A stretch of 64,000 bases of DNA from Atrichornis clamosus (GCA_013400975.1 WBMZ01005343.1:334387-398386); one strand, 5' to 3'. Positions 50,048 through 63,433 are shown, counted from the stretch's first letter. Numbers and translations are program-made. The notes: generated by a model from the letters alone, not told the origin.

Positions 50048-50098
50048 CAGCTGGCAGATCCCACCAGCTGGCACAGCAACATCAGCTGGCGTCAGCTG
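50048..50098. promoter_or_regulatory. Cluster of four CAGCTG E-boxes
   Basis: CAGCTG occurs at 50048, 50065, 50083 and 50093 within 51 bp, each followed by G or GG. CAGCTG is the palindromic E-box of class II bHLH dimers and TFAP4. The density is well above the surrounding AT-rich sequence, where GC-rich hexamers are rare. Enhancer function is inferred only from clustering. Confidence 0.4.
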
Positions 50099-52748
50099 GG
50101 CTTTTGCTGCTTACCTGTCACTGCCAGCTACTAGCAAGTCCCGATATGCCGAGAGGTGATCAGTGATTTGTCTTCTAAAAGCATAGACTAAATAGTTCAA
50201 CACAGTCTTTACAAACTTGCCTTTTATTTGTTCTTAGGTTTTTATTGAACTGAAAAAGTGCTGATTTTTTTGTGTCTCCTCTCTATTTGAAATTCACACA
50301 CATATTTAATTCTCCCTCAGTGACTTCACCAGAATAACCATAATTTGGGACAAAATTAGTGTCTTTGAAACTTTGTTCTCTGCTTTACTACTAATTATAT
50401 ATTTTAGCTGCGGAATCTTTCAAGTTACACATTGATTCTAAAAATCTATTACAAAAGTCTAGTATAATACTTAGCATTATAATGAAGGGTTTGGAGTAGT
50501 TTTATGCTCAGTTTAAGCTATTCTGTTGTCATAGTTCTCCATTTTTGCTCTCTAATGAATAAAGCATTAGCCTTCAGTGACTTTGTTGAAGCTATTTCAG
50601 GTAGTCTGCATCTAGTTTGATGCCTGGTAATTGTGACCATGTGTACATTTGTCTAAAATGCATGTGAACATACAGTCAGTTGCCATTTTAAATAATGAAT
50701 CTCTGGTTTAGCTTTTAAAATTACATGGGATTGTCTTTAAGGGGCTTTTTTCACTAATCTTTTAAGGAGGAAAACTTCGTAATGTCCTCTGGTTTGATCA
50801 TATCTGAAGAATATATTAGCACTTACAAATACTCCAATGGAATGATTTCAAATGTCATATTGTCTGCAACAGGTATAGTCTGGAAAGGTTTTGCATCAAA
50901 CTAGGCATGTCTAATGGGGTTTATGACAACCTATGAATTTGCCTTGAACAAGGTCAGGTTGGAGGTTAGTGAATGCTATACAAATTACATACTACTCAAA
51001 CCTGTAATTATCCCTGTAAGAAGTTAATGTGCTGTGGAGTTCAGCAAATTCATGTAAAGCTTCAGAAATGACCATGATAAACCAAGCAGTTACTTACATT
51101 TGCTCAGAAAAATCAGTCAACAGGATGTGATGGTTCTACAGTGTTCATTTAAGGTAACTTGTAGCAAAATTATCTTGCCTGCTTGTGTGCTCAGGAGGTA
51201 AAGAGCCTGAATTTTTTGTCATTAGAAGGAAACACTTTTGATAGTATTACTTTCTTAATATCCATCATATGTACTGTTTATATGGGCAGAAAAAACTCTC
51301 AGGATAGATTTTTTCAAATTTTGGCAGAAAATATGCAGTATCTGCTTAAATATAAGTTTATTAAATATCCATCTGATCTTCGTTGAAGACAGCATATGTT
51401 CCAACTTGTGCATGTATTGTCCAATTTTAGTACTCTATAATTAAAGAACTAACTTTGCATTTTCAGGTGAAAATGTCAGTATCATTTCTCTTTTTCCTGT
51501 ATTTGTCAAAAAAACCTGCTTTTGTGTAGATGAATAAGTATTTTCATAGTTAAATATTTGTAAATCACATAAAATACAGGAAACATTTGTATGAGTTGGT
51601 ATAAATTTTGTCGGTTAATTGTCTCTAATGTAAGCATCAGTAAAAATATTCTAGGAATAAGGGATAACAATTACTTAAAGTTTTTACTACTTTTAAATAT
51701 CCAAATGTAAGTATCACCTAAATATTAAAATTAAATTTGGAGTTATATAGATTAAATATTGTTCAGATACTAAGAATACAAATTTAGGCATTACTAAGAG
51801 GTGAGCCAACTGTTTGGATCTGAACATATCATATATTTTAAGAACTTATGTCTGTATTGCATTTTGTCTTATCTTCCTTAGGAAGTAAATCAAAATCACA
51901 AATACCAATAGCCCAAACATTGTGGGATATCTGGTTTTGACATTTTTAACACACGAACTATACTTCCAAAATTCTGATGTGTTTACTTTTCTTTATTTAT
52001 CGACTGATCCCCATCATTATAACTGATTTCAACCAGCCAAAATAACCTTAAGGTTTCCCTTCCTCCTCTTTCTTCTTCTCCCCGCAACTGACATCAGAAA
52101 ATATTACAAGTTGGATGTCAGTATATTATACTATCAAGTGTCTGTTTCCCAAATGTGTAAAAAATCCTGAAATCCCTGTGAAGTGTCAACAATGTGAAAT
52201 AAGCACATTCAGACAGGAGTGAAAGAAATACTTTCAATAGTGCCCAGTGTTGCAGAAATAGTGTTGAGAGGGCATGAAAAGACAGTTCTTCAATTCCTCT
52301 TGGTCAGGAATTGATCCCTTGCTAAAAAAATAGACATAAACATGTTCACACGGAAATGTAAACTAGCAGACTAACTAAGGAACTTGTGATGTACTCAGTG
52401 TCTTAAATAGTTCTTCAATACCACTTAAAGAAGAAGGGGGAAAAACTATATTCCAGAATCAATATTTGAAGTGCCTTTTTCTTTTCCTGCTTAATAGCAT
52501 CCTGCAAGTAAGAGGTGATGTTCTTTACTAGACCTGGTGAGAATTCAGTCTTACATTTATAAGCCATTTGTAAAGGTGCAGAGCATAGAGATAAGATGAA
52601 GGGCTTGCTACCATATTTAGTTAATAGAAAGGTTTGATGTTTTGAGAAACATTAAATTGAATTCACAAATTATCTTTTGTTACAAAAATGAATGAATGCC
52701 TTGTAGAGTGTTCACTTGATCTCAAATCATTTTGCATAATCTTTCTAG

Positions 52749-52836
52749 ATTATCAAATTGTTGGATGGAAAACGGTCTCAAACTGTAGGAATTTTAATAT
52801 CAAGTTTGCACCTGGAGATGAAGGATATTCAACAAG
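52749..52836 (+). CDS. FMN1: FMN1 exon d: FH2 knob start
   Basis: An 88 bp exon (29 codons plus 1 base) with acceptor ctttctag and a consensus donor caag/gtaagt. It reads [20 protein letters not shown] followed by a short helix HLEMKDIQQ. The K-R-S-Q-x-V-G-I-L-x-S-S-L block is a conserved FH2 signature. Its isoleucine lies in the region corresponding to the actin-contacting Ile of the knob in other formins; that equivalence is inferred from family knowledge. The exon joins exon c in phase 0 and exon e in phase 1. Confidence 0.95.
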
Positions 52837-55800
52837 GTAAGTGTTTCTTACACTTGGTATATTGTACTTGCATGGCTATTTTATCACAGCTCTCAGAGAA
52901 TTTCTTACATTTCAGAATGTTTTGAATACAGTCCCCTAAGGTAACAGAAGAATTGTTCTTCCAGTATATTCCACTATATGTAAAAATTTCACCTAATTAT
53001 TAGCATTGAATTTAGGTACAATCCCTGTACCCTTTCAGTAAACATATCAGTTTCAGCACAGTGTTTTCATATTCCTCCCTTGCAGTTCTCTGCTTTTTCT
53101 AAAGTAAGTCCTCCACTAACAGAAATTAAATTGATGTAATTTTGAATAAATCTTTTCGGCTTCAAACATATAGTCAGTATTTTTTAATGTTTAAATTTTG
53201 CTTCGTGAACAGTATGAAAAGTGCATCCCAAACTGATGTTACCACGTAACAGTCAGAAATAAAATTACTGGATGGCATTTTTCAAAGCGTAGGGCTAGTC
53301 AGTATGTAAATTCCATTACTGGTAGAAATTATTTGAGTTTGCCAGTACAACTGTAGAGAAATACAGATTTTTCAGAACACTGGAGTGATTGAGAGACTGC
53401 TTATGTTCTGGATTTTAAAAGATATTGTTTCGGGATATTGTTTATTTCTTTTTCACATTAAGAAAAGGAAAATATTCACCATTTAAAACAACTGCTGGAA
53501 CAACTCAAGTTGATGTCTCCTTTTTTGCTATTGTTTTCCCTCCGTCACATGCAAATACTGGGTAGGGTGTTGAGATGCTGCTGGCATTGATTATTATTAA
53601 TTTCAAAAAAGCCTTTGAGCATCTAGCACTTTAAAAGCACAAGGGCTTACAGATGTCTCTTGGGTTGCAGGGGAATAAGGAAAAGAAGGAATAACTTTGT
53701 CTGCCAGTATTGTGTGAAAGGTATCAGAATGAGATGGAAAAAAACTGCTATTACTAAAGGTCTAAATAATCTGCTGGCAGAAATTACAGCAGCATAGGGA
53801 TAGAACAGAAGCTGTATTATAAAAATTGAGTAATATTCTTAAGTATCTTCAGAGATGGGTTTTATTTTTATTTTCCATGCCATGAGGTTCTACTAAAATA
53901 GAGCATCTCTATCTCTCTCTCAGTTGTTTTCTGTACTTCTATAGCTTTTGAAATTTTCTAGCCAATTTATTCAAAATCTAAGAGAATATAATGACTCAAA
54001 TATTTGGGTATGTGTACAAAGCATTGTCAGCTTGACTCAGCAGTGCACTTTTGAATCACATCTACCAGTTGTCCCTTTTGCTGTGTTTGCATTGCAGAGC
54101 AATGCAGAGCAGCCTCAGAGTGCACAAACATCCTTCAGAATCAAATTAAATGAGAAGATATGCTTTAGGAGCATGCCAGCAGTCTCCATGTATAGCAGGC
54201 TTTAAATTCCCCAGGATCAGATCAGAGATAGTTAAAACTCCCTGAAACATGTATAGTGTGATCTGTTGCTGTCTACAAATCCATTTCTAAAGACTACACT
54301 ACTTGCAGTTGTAGACATAGCTAATGTAGTCCTACAAGTTTAATGAAAATTAGAGTGTTGGTAGAAGAAAGACACCAAAACAAGTGCTGTCACTGAAGAA
54401 GAGTTTAGAACTCATCACCCTTTCTTGTCTGAGGTAGCGAATGACTGGCCTGTCACCACATGTGTTGCTCAAGGCAGCAATAGGATGTGCTGCCTCTTGC
54501 TTATGGAAGCAGCTAGGAGCTACCATCAGGATTTGGGAACACCATTAGTGGAACTTTTTTAGAAATGTACCAACAAAGCAGGATGACAGATTCTAATGAA
54601 AATCTGTGTTCAGAGAGTATCTAGGGTAAAACAATCAGTTCACAAGACTCAGAGAAAACATTGTTCTGTAGAGAGAACCTTTAGAAATGCATATTGCTGT
54701 GAAGACGACAGAATTATGCTTGTTTCTCTTTTAATGTATGTTTATCCCATAATATTTCGTGTAATTTAAATCTGTAGGCAGTCCTGCCTATCAGCAAATT
54801 ATTTGAAGACTACTGTAATCAATGCACTGGATGAAAAAAAATGATAATAAGTTAAGTGACACAGTGGTGCATGACAACACCTAACGAAAAAAACCACGTA
54901 ATCACTAGGTCATGAAAGTCAATTTCTTTTTTATTTTTTTAACAAAGTGGAGTTTCAAACACCTACCTCTAGGAACATGCAAGTTAAGCACTCATCTCTT
55001 ATTTCCTGTTTCCATTGCATAATTCAGTATGTGAAAAACAGGTACAAGTTAATGGTCTTTGACCACTTGCAACAGAGAATGTAGAAACTTGAAGCAAAAG
55101 AAAGGCAAAAGTGAAAAAACCTCCTAATTTTTACTTCAAGTTTCTATGACCACGTTTATTGAAAAGTCACGTACAAATGAATATACTGTCTGTGTAGTGT
55201 GCTGGTTACTCTACCTTAGGTAGCAGTTACAGCATACAGATAATCTCAGATAAACTGCCCTGTGCATACAGATGCATGCAAAATTGTAGAGAAAAGACAA
55301 AACAAGAGTAATTACAAGAAAAATTGCATCCTCCATTAAAATAGTATGAGATTTCTGCATCCATAGGATTATCCTCCCAAATTAAAGTACATAGCTTCAC
55401 AGCATATTCTGTAGATAATTCAGCAGTGCAAAATAAGCAAGTGACCATATCTGGCATCCAGATGTTTCAGTTTGCATTTGATAATGAGCCAGCTGCCACA
55501 CTTAGGAAGGGAATCTCCCACACATGTTCATTTAAGAGAGTGAAGTTCATCCTTTGCAGATAAGTTTAAATTCATGCTGCATCTGAGTACAGTCCAGGAA
55601 GAAGAGAACATAAAATGAAATAATTATTTTGGGTAGTGTTGGTATTATATGATACAGAGGGAAAGTTGACGTTGTCACAGAATCACAGAATGAACTAGGC
55701 TGGAAAAGACCTTTGAGATTATCAAGTCCAACCTATGACATAACACTGCCTTATCAACTAAACCATGCACTGAGTGCCACATCCAGTCTTGTTTTAAACA

Positions 55801-58800
55801 CCTCCAGGGAGGGTGACTCCACCACCTCCCTGGGCAGCCCATTTCAATGACCAATCACTCTGCTAGTGAAGAATTTTTTATAATGTCCAGCCTAAACTTC
55901 CCCTGGTGCAGCTTAAGGCTCTGTACTCTTGTCATGCTGCACCTGTTGTAATACTCACCTTTTTTTTCAGGTGGGAGAGGAAAACAAATCCTAGGTGCTG
56001 CAGTGTTCTGAGAACACTGGTGAATCTGGTATTGGTGAGGGTAATAAAGTTTTTAGTTAGACCACTATTGATGTTACTCATTTCCTGAGCAGAAGAAACA
56101 GGCAGAACGTGTCTGACTCATCTGTATATTGAAAAGACAAATAACAAAAACTAAATTGTGCATAAGTTTGAGATTATTTTTAAGGCTACTTCTCTGCATT
56201 TTTTTAAAACCTTTATAAAGAAGAGGTGGGAATAGCGGAGATCAGTTGTTAGATAGACTTAAAGACTACATACTTAGAGAAGTAATCTCCATTTCGTATC
56301 ATTCCAATTCTGTCTTTTCCTGTGGTTGTTCAGCTGAAGTATTACAGCTTGAGAGACAAACTTGTGGCTCAAGACTATTTGTGTAGCCTTGCTGTTGAAA
56401 AATTTCAACTTGTTCCACAGTGAGGTGTTTCAGTTTTATTTGTAATGGGAAATGCTGATTATAACTGTGTGAGAAAACCCTCTGTGGGCCCTTGTCCCAA
56501 CTTTTTACAGGGCAACATTCTGCTCACTGAGTCAGTTCCAGTGTAGTAGGTGGCAATAGCAGATGGAAAACACATAATACTCTTTTCTGCAGTGTACGTC
56601 ATCTGTGCTGGCTTTCCCTGAGCTACGGAGAGCCTTGTTCAAGGGTTAACTGGCAAAACTGTGGAGCAGCCAAGATGAAAAAACTTTCAGTTACAGAAAA
56701 TGGGGTGTAGATAAAATGTAGATGCCTGTGTTCAAAGAGTAATTATCTTTCCTACCTCTTGCCACTAAAATTGTAGGGCACCAGAAGGTCTGCTGCTGTA
56801 CCTTGCTGGATGTGTTTCACTAATACCCCTGATTTCCATCAGGATACATTAACTACATTGTCTGTTGGCATACATACTGCTATATTTTCCATGGGACTAA
56901 ATCTTTGAGGTATGGTAGATCACACCAGATGCACACTTAATAGGTTATTGTACTCTTTGTAGTAGCGTAAAGTACTGTATTACTCTGTTCAGGGCAACTA
57001 CAGGCTTTGCAGGTACATTTACCAAAGCCAGAGTAGCTGTGCATAGCACTACAATGATGACAGAAGGTAGCCTCTATGACAAAGAGGAGAACTTGACATT
57101 GATCCTTTGCATTGAGACTACTTCTAACACTAGAAGTGAAGTGTCTGACTGGTTTTCTTCAACTTTGTGATATCCCCTCCATTATCAACATACTGGAGTA
57201 AATTGGAAGAATGTGAGCTGTAGATTAATCCAACCAGGCTGATGATCAGTCTAATAACCATTCTGATTCAGTGTTATATTTGTAATCATCCTGTGTGCTG
57301 GTCTTCCTCTAATAAGAGACCATAGAAGTTATATAAAAAGGTTTACATTGTCTTAGTGCAATTTATGGTTTATGGCACATCTAAACTTTAGAGACCAGTA
57401 TCATTGTTAACCAGGCACTTTTCTTAGCATCGTAAAGGCTATGTTTTCTATGCATAAAGCAAATTAATCCAAAGCAACTCTAATCTGCAGACTTTAGTGT
57501 GCTCAGAATTTCTAGATTCCAGTTTCTGTTTTAACCATACCATACAGCAGAAATAGTTTCACAGCTCCTCTCGCTTTTATATTTCGGAATACTTCCGGGT
57601 AAGGAGAAATGCTTTGGAATATTTCTTACTTGCACTAGGTGAAAATAGTTCTATGGGGTTTCAACTGAAATATTTTGCAGGGTGGAAGCATGGATTGCAA
57701 AGGTTTAAAAACTGTTGTTCTGAAGCTGTGTGACTTTTTCACCTACCCAAAATATTACATGTGTATATTCTATATATACTGTATACTATGCATGAAGTAT
57801 AGAGATAGCTGCATACCTGTCTCAGAAGGTGGGAAACTATTTCATTTAAAATTAAATATTTTTCTATTTTTTGGGAAAATTCACAACATACCTTTTTACG
57901 AATCTGCTTTGGACATCCATTGCATGTGGGTTAGCATTAGTGCCAGAGTCTTTTGCTCATGACTTCTTGCAAGACTAGAGCTTTCTCAGTCTTCTAAACC
58001 TATTTGTGCCTGTGGTGCTTTTTTTTGCATTGCATGGCAGTGAATACTGGAGAAAACCTTTACATAAGTTTATAACATACCAATTTGTCAGAAGTAAACC
58101 AGAGTGATTTGGATATTTTAGGCGGTTTTTATAAGCAGAGATTTGTATTTAACAGTTGTCATTGTATAATTGACTAGGTCAGTCACAACTTAATTTAAAT
58201 TTCCCAGTGACGGGCTGCATATTCCCATGAAATCAAGCCTTACTCAACAGAATGTAGTACATAAAACAACAAAGTACTTCCAGGTCAAATAAATGTACCT
58301 TTGGCAAGCTCTTTTTATTTAAATAATGTATTTTTGTTTTATCATTAGGGGACAGTTAGGGTAATTTCTTCATACTTCATAGTCTAATTGTCACATTAAG
58401 TGGTTTGATACTGGTGAGTATATGTAAGCTTTGTCAGCAGGACTTGAATCCTGGTCTAACCAAAATGGGTTTAGTAGGAGTGAGGCTGTATATCAGATTC
58501 AGCCTTAAGACTGGTGGTATTTAAGCTGATTTAGAGGAGATAAGTATATTTTTCATATTTAACCTCTAAGTTCTAAAGTTGTATGTAGACTGCACGCAGT
58601 ATGCTTTGAATTCTCAGCTTTTCTTTGGTTTACGTTTTTTAATTGGTAGAGTGTGTAAAAAATCAGTGCAGTAGGGAATCTGTTAGATTCGGTTTTTTAA
58701 AGTATGTTAAAAACCTTTGGTATAAGTTTATATTTGAAGCAATGCTCTTAGCATGTGAAATGTAGCTGGCAAGTATTTTTATGTGTGCCTGTTAGTTTGA

Positions 58801-61800
58801 ATGCGTGATGCTGATCTGTTTTTTGTCCTAGCTGACGGTTATTATATCCTAATGGGTGCAACCCTGCACTAATGATCCTTGTGTGTATAAATTCTTCTTC
58901 TTGTGAGCAGACACCATAGGCCACATAAAAATGCTTGCCTCAATTTCCCTGCGAAAAAGGATCTCAGAAACCAGACTTGGCCAAGTAACAGATTTTTTAA
59001 AGGTAGAGGAACCCAATAAAATTACCAGCTTTTCACAGCATGAGTCTACTTCCTTTTGACATATTGTGAGGTGTAGGTGAAATATTCTAACTGAACTGAC
59101 AGTGTAAGGAAGACAGCTAACTAGAAAGCAAGATGAAAGTAAAAACCACCAATGATGATTGATATTGTAATAGCTATTAATTGTTTTGGAGCCTCTTTTG
59201 TAGATTTATGACACTTCACCTATATTACTTACACTTATGTAAGTCTTGATATAATGAGATTTAATGCAGTAACGTATCATGATTAAATTCACTGTATCAG
59301 GAAGAGCCTTTTGAAAAACTCATCAGGCTTTGTACTAATTTTGATAAAGTTATGATACATAAGATTCAAAGTGGGTTTTGTTTTTCATAGAAAAATTAAA
59401 AGGCTTTTGTTCCCTTAAGTAAAAATCACAATAATTACTTCCTTTGATCTAATGTAATGGGTTTCTTTTCAGCTGCCCCAATTCAAGTTAATTTGCACAA
59501 CATACTGTGAATATCCTGCACATGCCATATTTTAAGAATAAGAATACTAAGACACTTTTGAATTTGGGATTTCTTCCAGCTTTTCAAAATCAAAGCTCCT
59601 TTTCAAAAAATCTCCATAAATTTGCATGTTTTCATTTTTGTCTTCTACTCCAAGTGTGTATGGCACTAAGTTCAATCTGTTTGACTAAAAAAAAAAAAGG
59701 ACTAAGATATTAAAATATATAAAGATGAAGTAAAGGAGGTTGCGTGGATTTTGGCAGTATTTCTATCTTACTGGGAATGTGTCTCTACATACATTGACAT
59801 CCTAAGATGTCCAGCTGTTACTAAATTGAGTAATATGGCTATATTTTTAACTGCAGGTTACCTGCATGGACATTGCCAATAATACCAGTACAGGTTGTAT
59901 ATCAAGTAAATCAGAAAATATTTTCTTGGTACTTTTATACAGTAACGTGCTTGTCCAAGAGGAAAAATAACTAGTAAATATATATATATATAAAAAACTC
60001 CCTTAATATTAGTTATGATTAATTCTGTTAAAAATGTGGTTTATCAGATTGTTTTTCATTAGCGTAATCACAAACAATTCTTGTTTCATCATATCACTTC
60101 TAAACAATGCTGATTTGTCAGATCTGATGTTGAGTACAGAAACATGGGTAAGATAGTAGAGCATTAAAAACTACTTTGTGATTCTGAGCCTTTTGGTGAC
60201 AAATACGTGGCTAAAAATTTTAGTTAGGTGTGTAACTCTTGATATTCTTATTAAAGTGTTCTTTTTATCAAACTACTTCCTGTCATCATAATAGTTCTGT
60301 ACATAAACATTTGACTAGTAATTGCATGCTTTGCATTTTTAGTTCAAGTTCAAATTGCCTCCACTACATTGCTTTTTCTAGATAACTCTGGACAAATAAA
60401 TATATCCCTGTAGGCAGATTTCAGGGTATGTTAAAATAGGATGAAAGTTAAACCACAAGGGAAAATTTCTGAACTCAATATGCATATTTTAAAATCTTAA
60501 CAATTAAATATATTGGACTGTGAAACCAATTTTCCAAGAAATTTTCCGACTTCTTAGGTTTTTTTGAAATTTTATTGGATGATACTGAAGGTAGTGCAGC
60601 TCTTGGAACTGTCTAGCAGGAGACAAGAGATAATCTCATAAATTCAAACCCTAATGATTTTTCTTTAAACAAATAATTTTGTCAATCTCAGTTGTTCAGG
60701 GTTTACATTTGGTTATACTCCTGAGCTTTTTTTGAATCTTTCCAGTAAGACAAAAATAGTTGGAGATACTGCTTTTTTCACTGATACTGTCTTCTGTGTA
60801 ATTCTTTACTTCTAACTGAGGTGTAATGTCAACAGATGGAATCATAATTGACAGGCAGAATTTTAAAGCATTCTAAATGTCACTGGACCTTTTAATAAAA
60901 TTAATTAGCCTGCCACAGAGAAAATTTACTAGCCTGCTGGTTAATTTCACAATGTAAAATCATGGGGTAGGTGGTAGAGCAGGCGAAAGCTTATTACTTT
61001 TAAATAATTATTTAAAGATGTGTGCCTTGCACCTTTCAAACATGGATTGAAAATGCAGCAAGAGCTTTTAAAATCTCCTAAGTTCACAAGCAGTCAAGGT
61101 TCTTTGAAGAAATATAATACAATTAAAATTAAAAGTTATCAGGTAGTAGCTAATGACAAGTAACTGGTTATGTGCTTGATTCTTTTGGAATTAATGTTCT
61201 CAGTAATATTTAAACATAATTCATGAGTTCAAAAACTGGGCCCAGTCCCACTATGAATCTTGAAGAAAAGCTGGTTTCAGAAAATTCAAACATCCAAAAT
61301 TATTTCCATTCCAATGTGCATCTCTGAGCTTACTGGAATTTAACATTAGAGTCCATTAGAAAAACACCATGAAGCATTCCCATTTAGTTTTCAGAAGAGT
61401 ACCAATACTTTGCCTAAGTTGTAAAGGGATTTGCTAATGTTGGAAGCACCTATGTCATATATTCCAAACACAGTAACATTTGGAACTAAGATAGGGAACA
61501 TTTTGAGACCTTTCATTTTTGGTAATGAGACAGAACTAGTCATCCAAGAGTATACCTCATGTTTCTGTGTGATATTGAACAGTATTTATTTGGAAATAGC
61601 CATTTGGGTAGTTTTCTACTGGATAAAGCTAACTTAAATGTCAGCTTGTTGAAGATAAGTTAAAAACTGTAGCACAATCTTTTGTGCTTGCAAATTTATA
61701 ATTTACAAACTTCAAAAGTTTGTCTACTTCCCAAGATTTTTAGCTCCTAGATAAGCATCTCTCCCTGATTTCTCATGCACACAGGGAGACAAATACCCTA

Positions 61801-62176
61801 ACTCTCAATTCTTTCCTATCCAGCCCTTTTAAGCTAACACAAGATCTGTGCTGTTCATTGTCTGGTATCAGTTATTATCATGTTCTCATGTCTGACCTAC
61901 TACACAATCAGCTGAGTACCTTTCCATTCACATCTTTGACTGCTGAGTACATTGGAGAGTAAAAGTAGAACTCTGTTGTCCTGAGAGAGTTTATAGAATG
62001 TTCTTGCAGGAGTGCAGTGATCTGGTGTCAGAACAAAAGTTAAAATAAAAAAATATTAACTGGATACATATATGTCCTTTATCTGGGTTAGAACCCTTTA
62101 GTATATTTCTCAGGAAAAAGAATTGAACTCTTAATTATGTTTTCTAGTGTCTAATTTGTGTTTGTATTCTCTACAG
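52837..62176 (+). other. FMN1: FMN1 intron between exons d and e (phase 1)
   Basis: A 9.3 kb intron with consensus donor gtaagt and acceptor ctctacag. It contains a minus-strand CR1 at 55675-55955 and a short AT run near 59979. No other gene or repeat was recognised in this intron. Confidence 0.9.
55675..55955 (-). mobile_element. CR1 3'-end fragment, about 280 bp
   Basis: The inverse CR1 end starts with tcacagaatcacagaat (two tail repeats), then gaactaggctggaaaagacctttgagattatcaagtccaacc, ctccagggagggtgactccaccacctccctgggcagcccatttcaatgaccaatcac and aacttcccctggtgcagcttaaggct. The element fades out around 55955. Confidence 0.93.
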
Positions 62177-62238
62177 CTATACTGTGTGTTGATGACTCTG
62201 TAGTAGACCTGGAAACACTGGAAGCACTATTTGAAAAT
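62177..62238 (+). CDS. FMN1: FMN1 exon e: FH2 continuation
   Basis: A 62 bp exon with acceptor attctctacag and donor aat/gtaagt. Its first two bases complete an Ala codon started in exon d; it then reads ILCVDDSVVDLETLEALFEN and ends on a codon boundary. The DDSVVDLETL-x-ALxEN block is a typical formin FH2 motif and favours FMN1 over FMN2, where I recall an asparagine-containing version (NLDNSVVD). A 1.16 kb CR1 retrotransposon begins only about 40 bp past the donor. The remaining two thirds of FH2 and the C-terminus lie right of the window. Confidence 0.93.
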
Positions 62239-62277
62239 GTAAGTAAAGGCAACTCATCATATTTTGTGATTCTATGA

Positions 62278-63433
62278 CCGAAGGAAGCCAGTTGATGTAA
62301 TCATCTTTTTGAATTTAAGTAAAGCTCTTGATGCTGTCTCTCGTAGTATCCTGCTGGACAAAATGTCCAGCACACAGCTGGATAAACTCATCATGTGATG
62401 GGTGAGCAACTGGCTCACGTGTCAGGCACAAAGGGTTACAGTGAATGGGGTGACATCAGAGTGGTGTCCGGTCACTAGTGGGACTGTGCAGGGCTCCATC
62501 CTCTTCCCTGCGCTTTTCAATATCTTCATTAATAACCTGGACACAGGACTGGAATGTGTACTAGGTAAGTTTGACGATGGTACTAAATTGGGAAGAGCCG
62601 TTGACTCCCTCGAAGGCAGGGAGGCCCTGCAGAGAGACCTTGACAAATCAGAGGGCTGGGCAATCACCAACCATTTGAAGTTTAACAAAGACAAGTGAAA
62701 GATTCTGTACCTGAGATGGGGCAACTCTGTGGAATAAAACACTGGAGAGAAGCTCTGTGGAAAGGGACCTTGGGGTCCTGGTCAGTGGCAAGTTGAATCT
62801 GAGTCAGCAGTGCCCTGGCAGCCAGGAGGGCCAGCCCTGTCCTGGGGTGCATCAGGCACAGCATCACCAGCCGGGCAAGGGAGGGGATTGTCCCGCTCTG
62901 CTCTGCACTGAGGCGGCCTCACCTCGAGTGCTGGGGGCAGTCCTGAGAGCCAGAGTTTAAGAAAGATATAAAGCTGTTAGAAAACATCCACAGGAGGGCT
63001 GTGAAGGTGGTGAAGGGCCTAGAAGGGAAGCCATAAAAGGAGCATCTGAGGTCACTCAGTCTGTTCAACCTGGACGAGACTGAGGGGAGACCTCATTGCA
63101 GTCTACAACTTTCTCACGAGGGTAAGTGGAGGAGCAGGCACTGATTTCTTCTATGTGGTGATAAGTGACAGCACCCAAGGGAATGGCAGGAAGCTGAGTC
63201 AGGGGATATTTAGGTTAGGTATTGGGAAAAGATTCTTCACCCAGAGGGTGGTTGGGCACTGGAACAAGCTCCCCAGGGCAGTTGTCACAGCACCAGCCTG
63301 ACAGAGTTGAAGAAGTGATTGGAAAACACTTTTAAGCACATGGTGTGACTCTTGTGTCCTGTGCAGGGCCAGGGGTGGGTTTTGATGATCCTTGTGAGTC
63401 CCTTCCAACTCAGGATATTCTGTGATTCTATGA
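62278..63433 (+). mobile_element. CR1 retrotransposon, 5'-truncated, with reverse-transcriptase remnant
   Basis: The largest CR1 copy here, about 1.16 kb. It begins inside ORF2 (FLNLSKALDAVS, a decayed version of the RT motif FxDFSKAFDxV), has an in-frame stop, and then an open stretch at 62402-62695 with SGTVQGSILFPALFNIFINN and KFDDGTKL, the latter a broken form of the RT active-site box (normally F-A-D-D). A further stop and frame shifts follow, then the 3' untranslated region and the tail attctgtgattctatga. It cannot encode an active enzyme. It sits 40 bp after the exon e donor, in sense with FMN1. A second copy of the tail motif lies directly before its 5' end (see findings). Confidence 0.95.
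62402..62698 (+). pseudogene. CR1 ORF2 reverse-transcriptase remnant
   Basis: An open stretch of 98 codons plus stop within the CR1 copy, starting at an internal Met. It keeps the WLTxRxQRVxVNG-like block, the GxxQGSxLxPxLFNIFIN region (motif B and its surroundings) and a mutated catalytic box where FADD has become FDDG. Stops lie before and after it in frame. This is a fossil of a non-LTR retrotransposon polymerase, not a host gene. Confidence 0.88.

Larger units (their letters stand above)
41610..52748 (+). other. FMN1: FMN1 intron between exons c and d (phase 0)
   Basis: An 11.1 kb intron with weak donor gtattt and acceptor ctttctag. It contains a CTCF-like motif (42350-42363), a plus-strand CR1 (44864-45112), an (AT)n microsatellite (45289-45315) and a cluster of four CAGCTG E-boxes (50048-50098). 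Nothing else was recognised. Confidence 0.9.

Noticed and set aside
55960..56060. Possible extension of the CR1 at 55.7 kb
   Set aside because: After about 55955 the sequence no longer follows CR1 blocks; the boundary was set before the T-run.
62422..62960. Minus- and other-frame ORFs over 62.4-63.0 kb
   Set aside because: Shadows within the CR1 element; only the broken RT frame has meaning.
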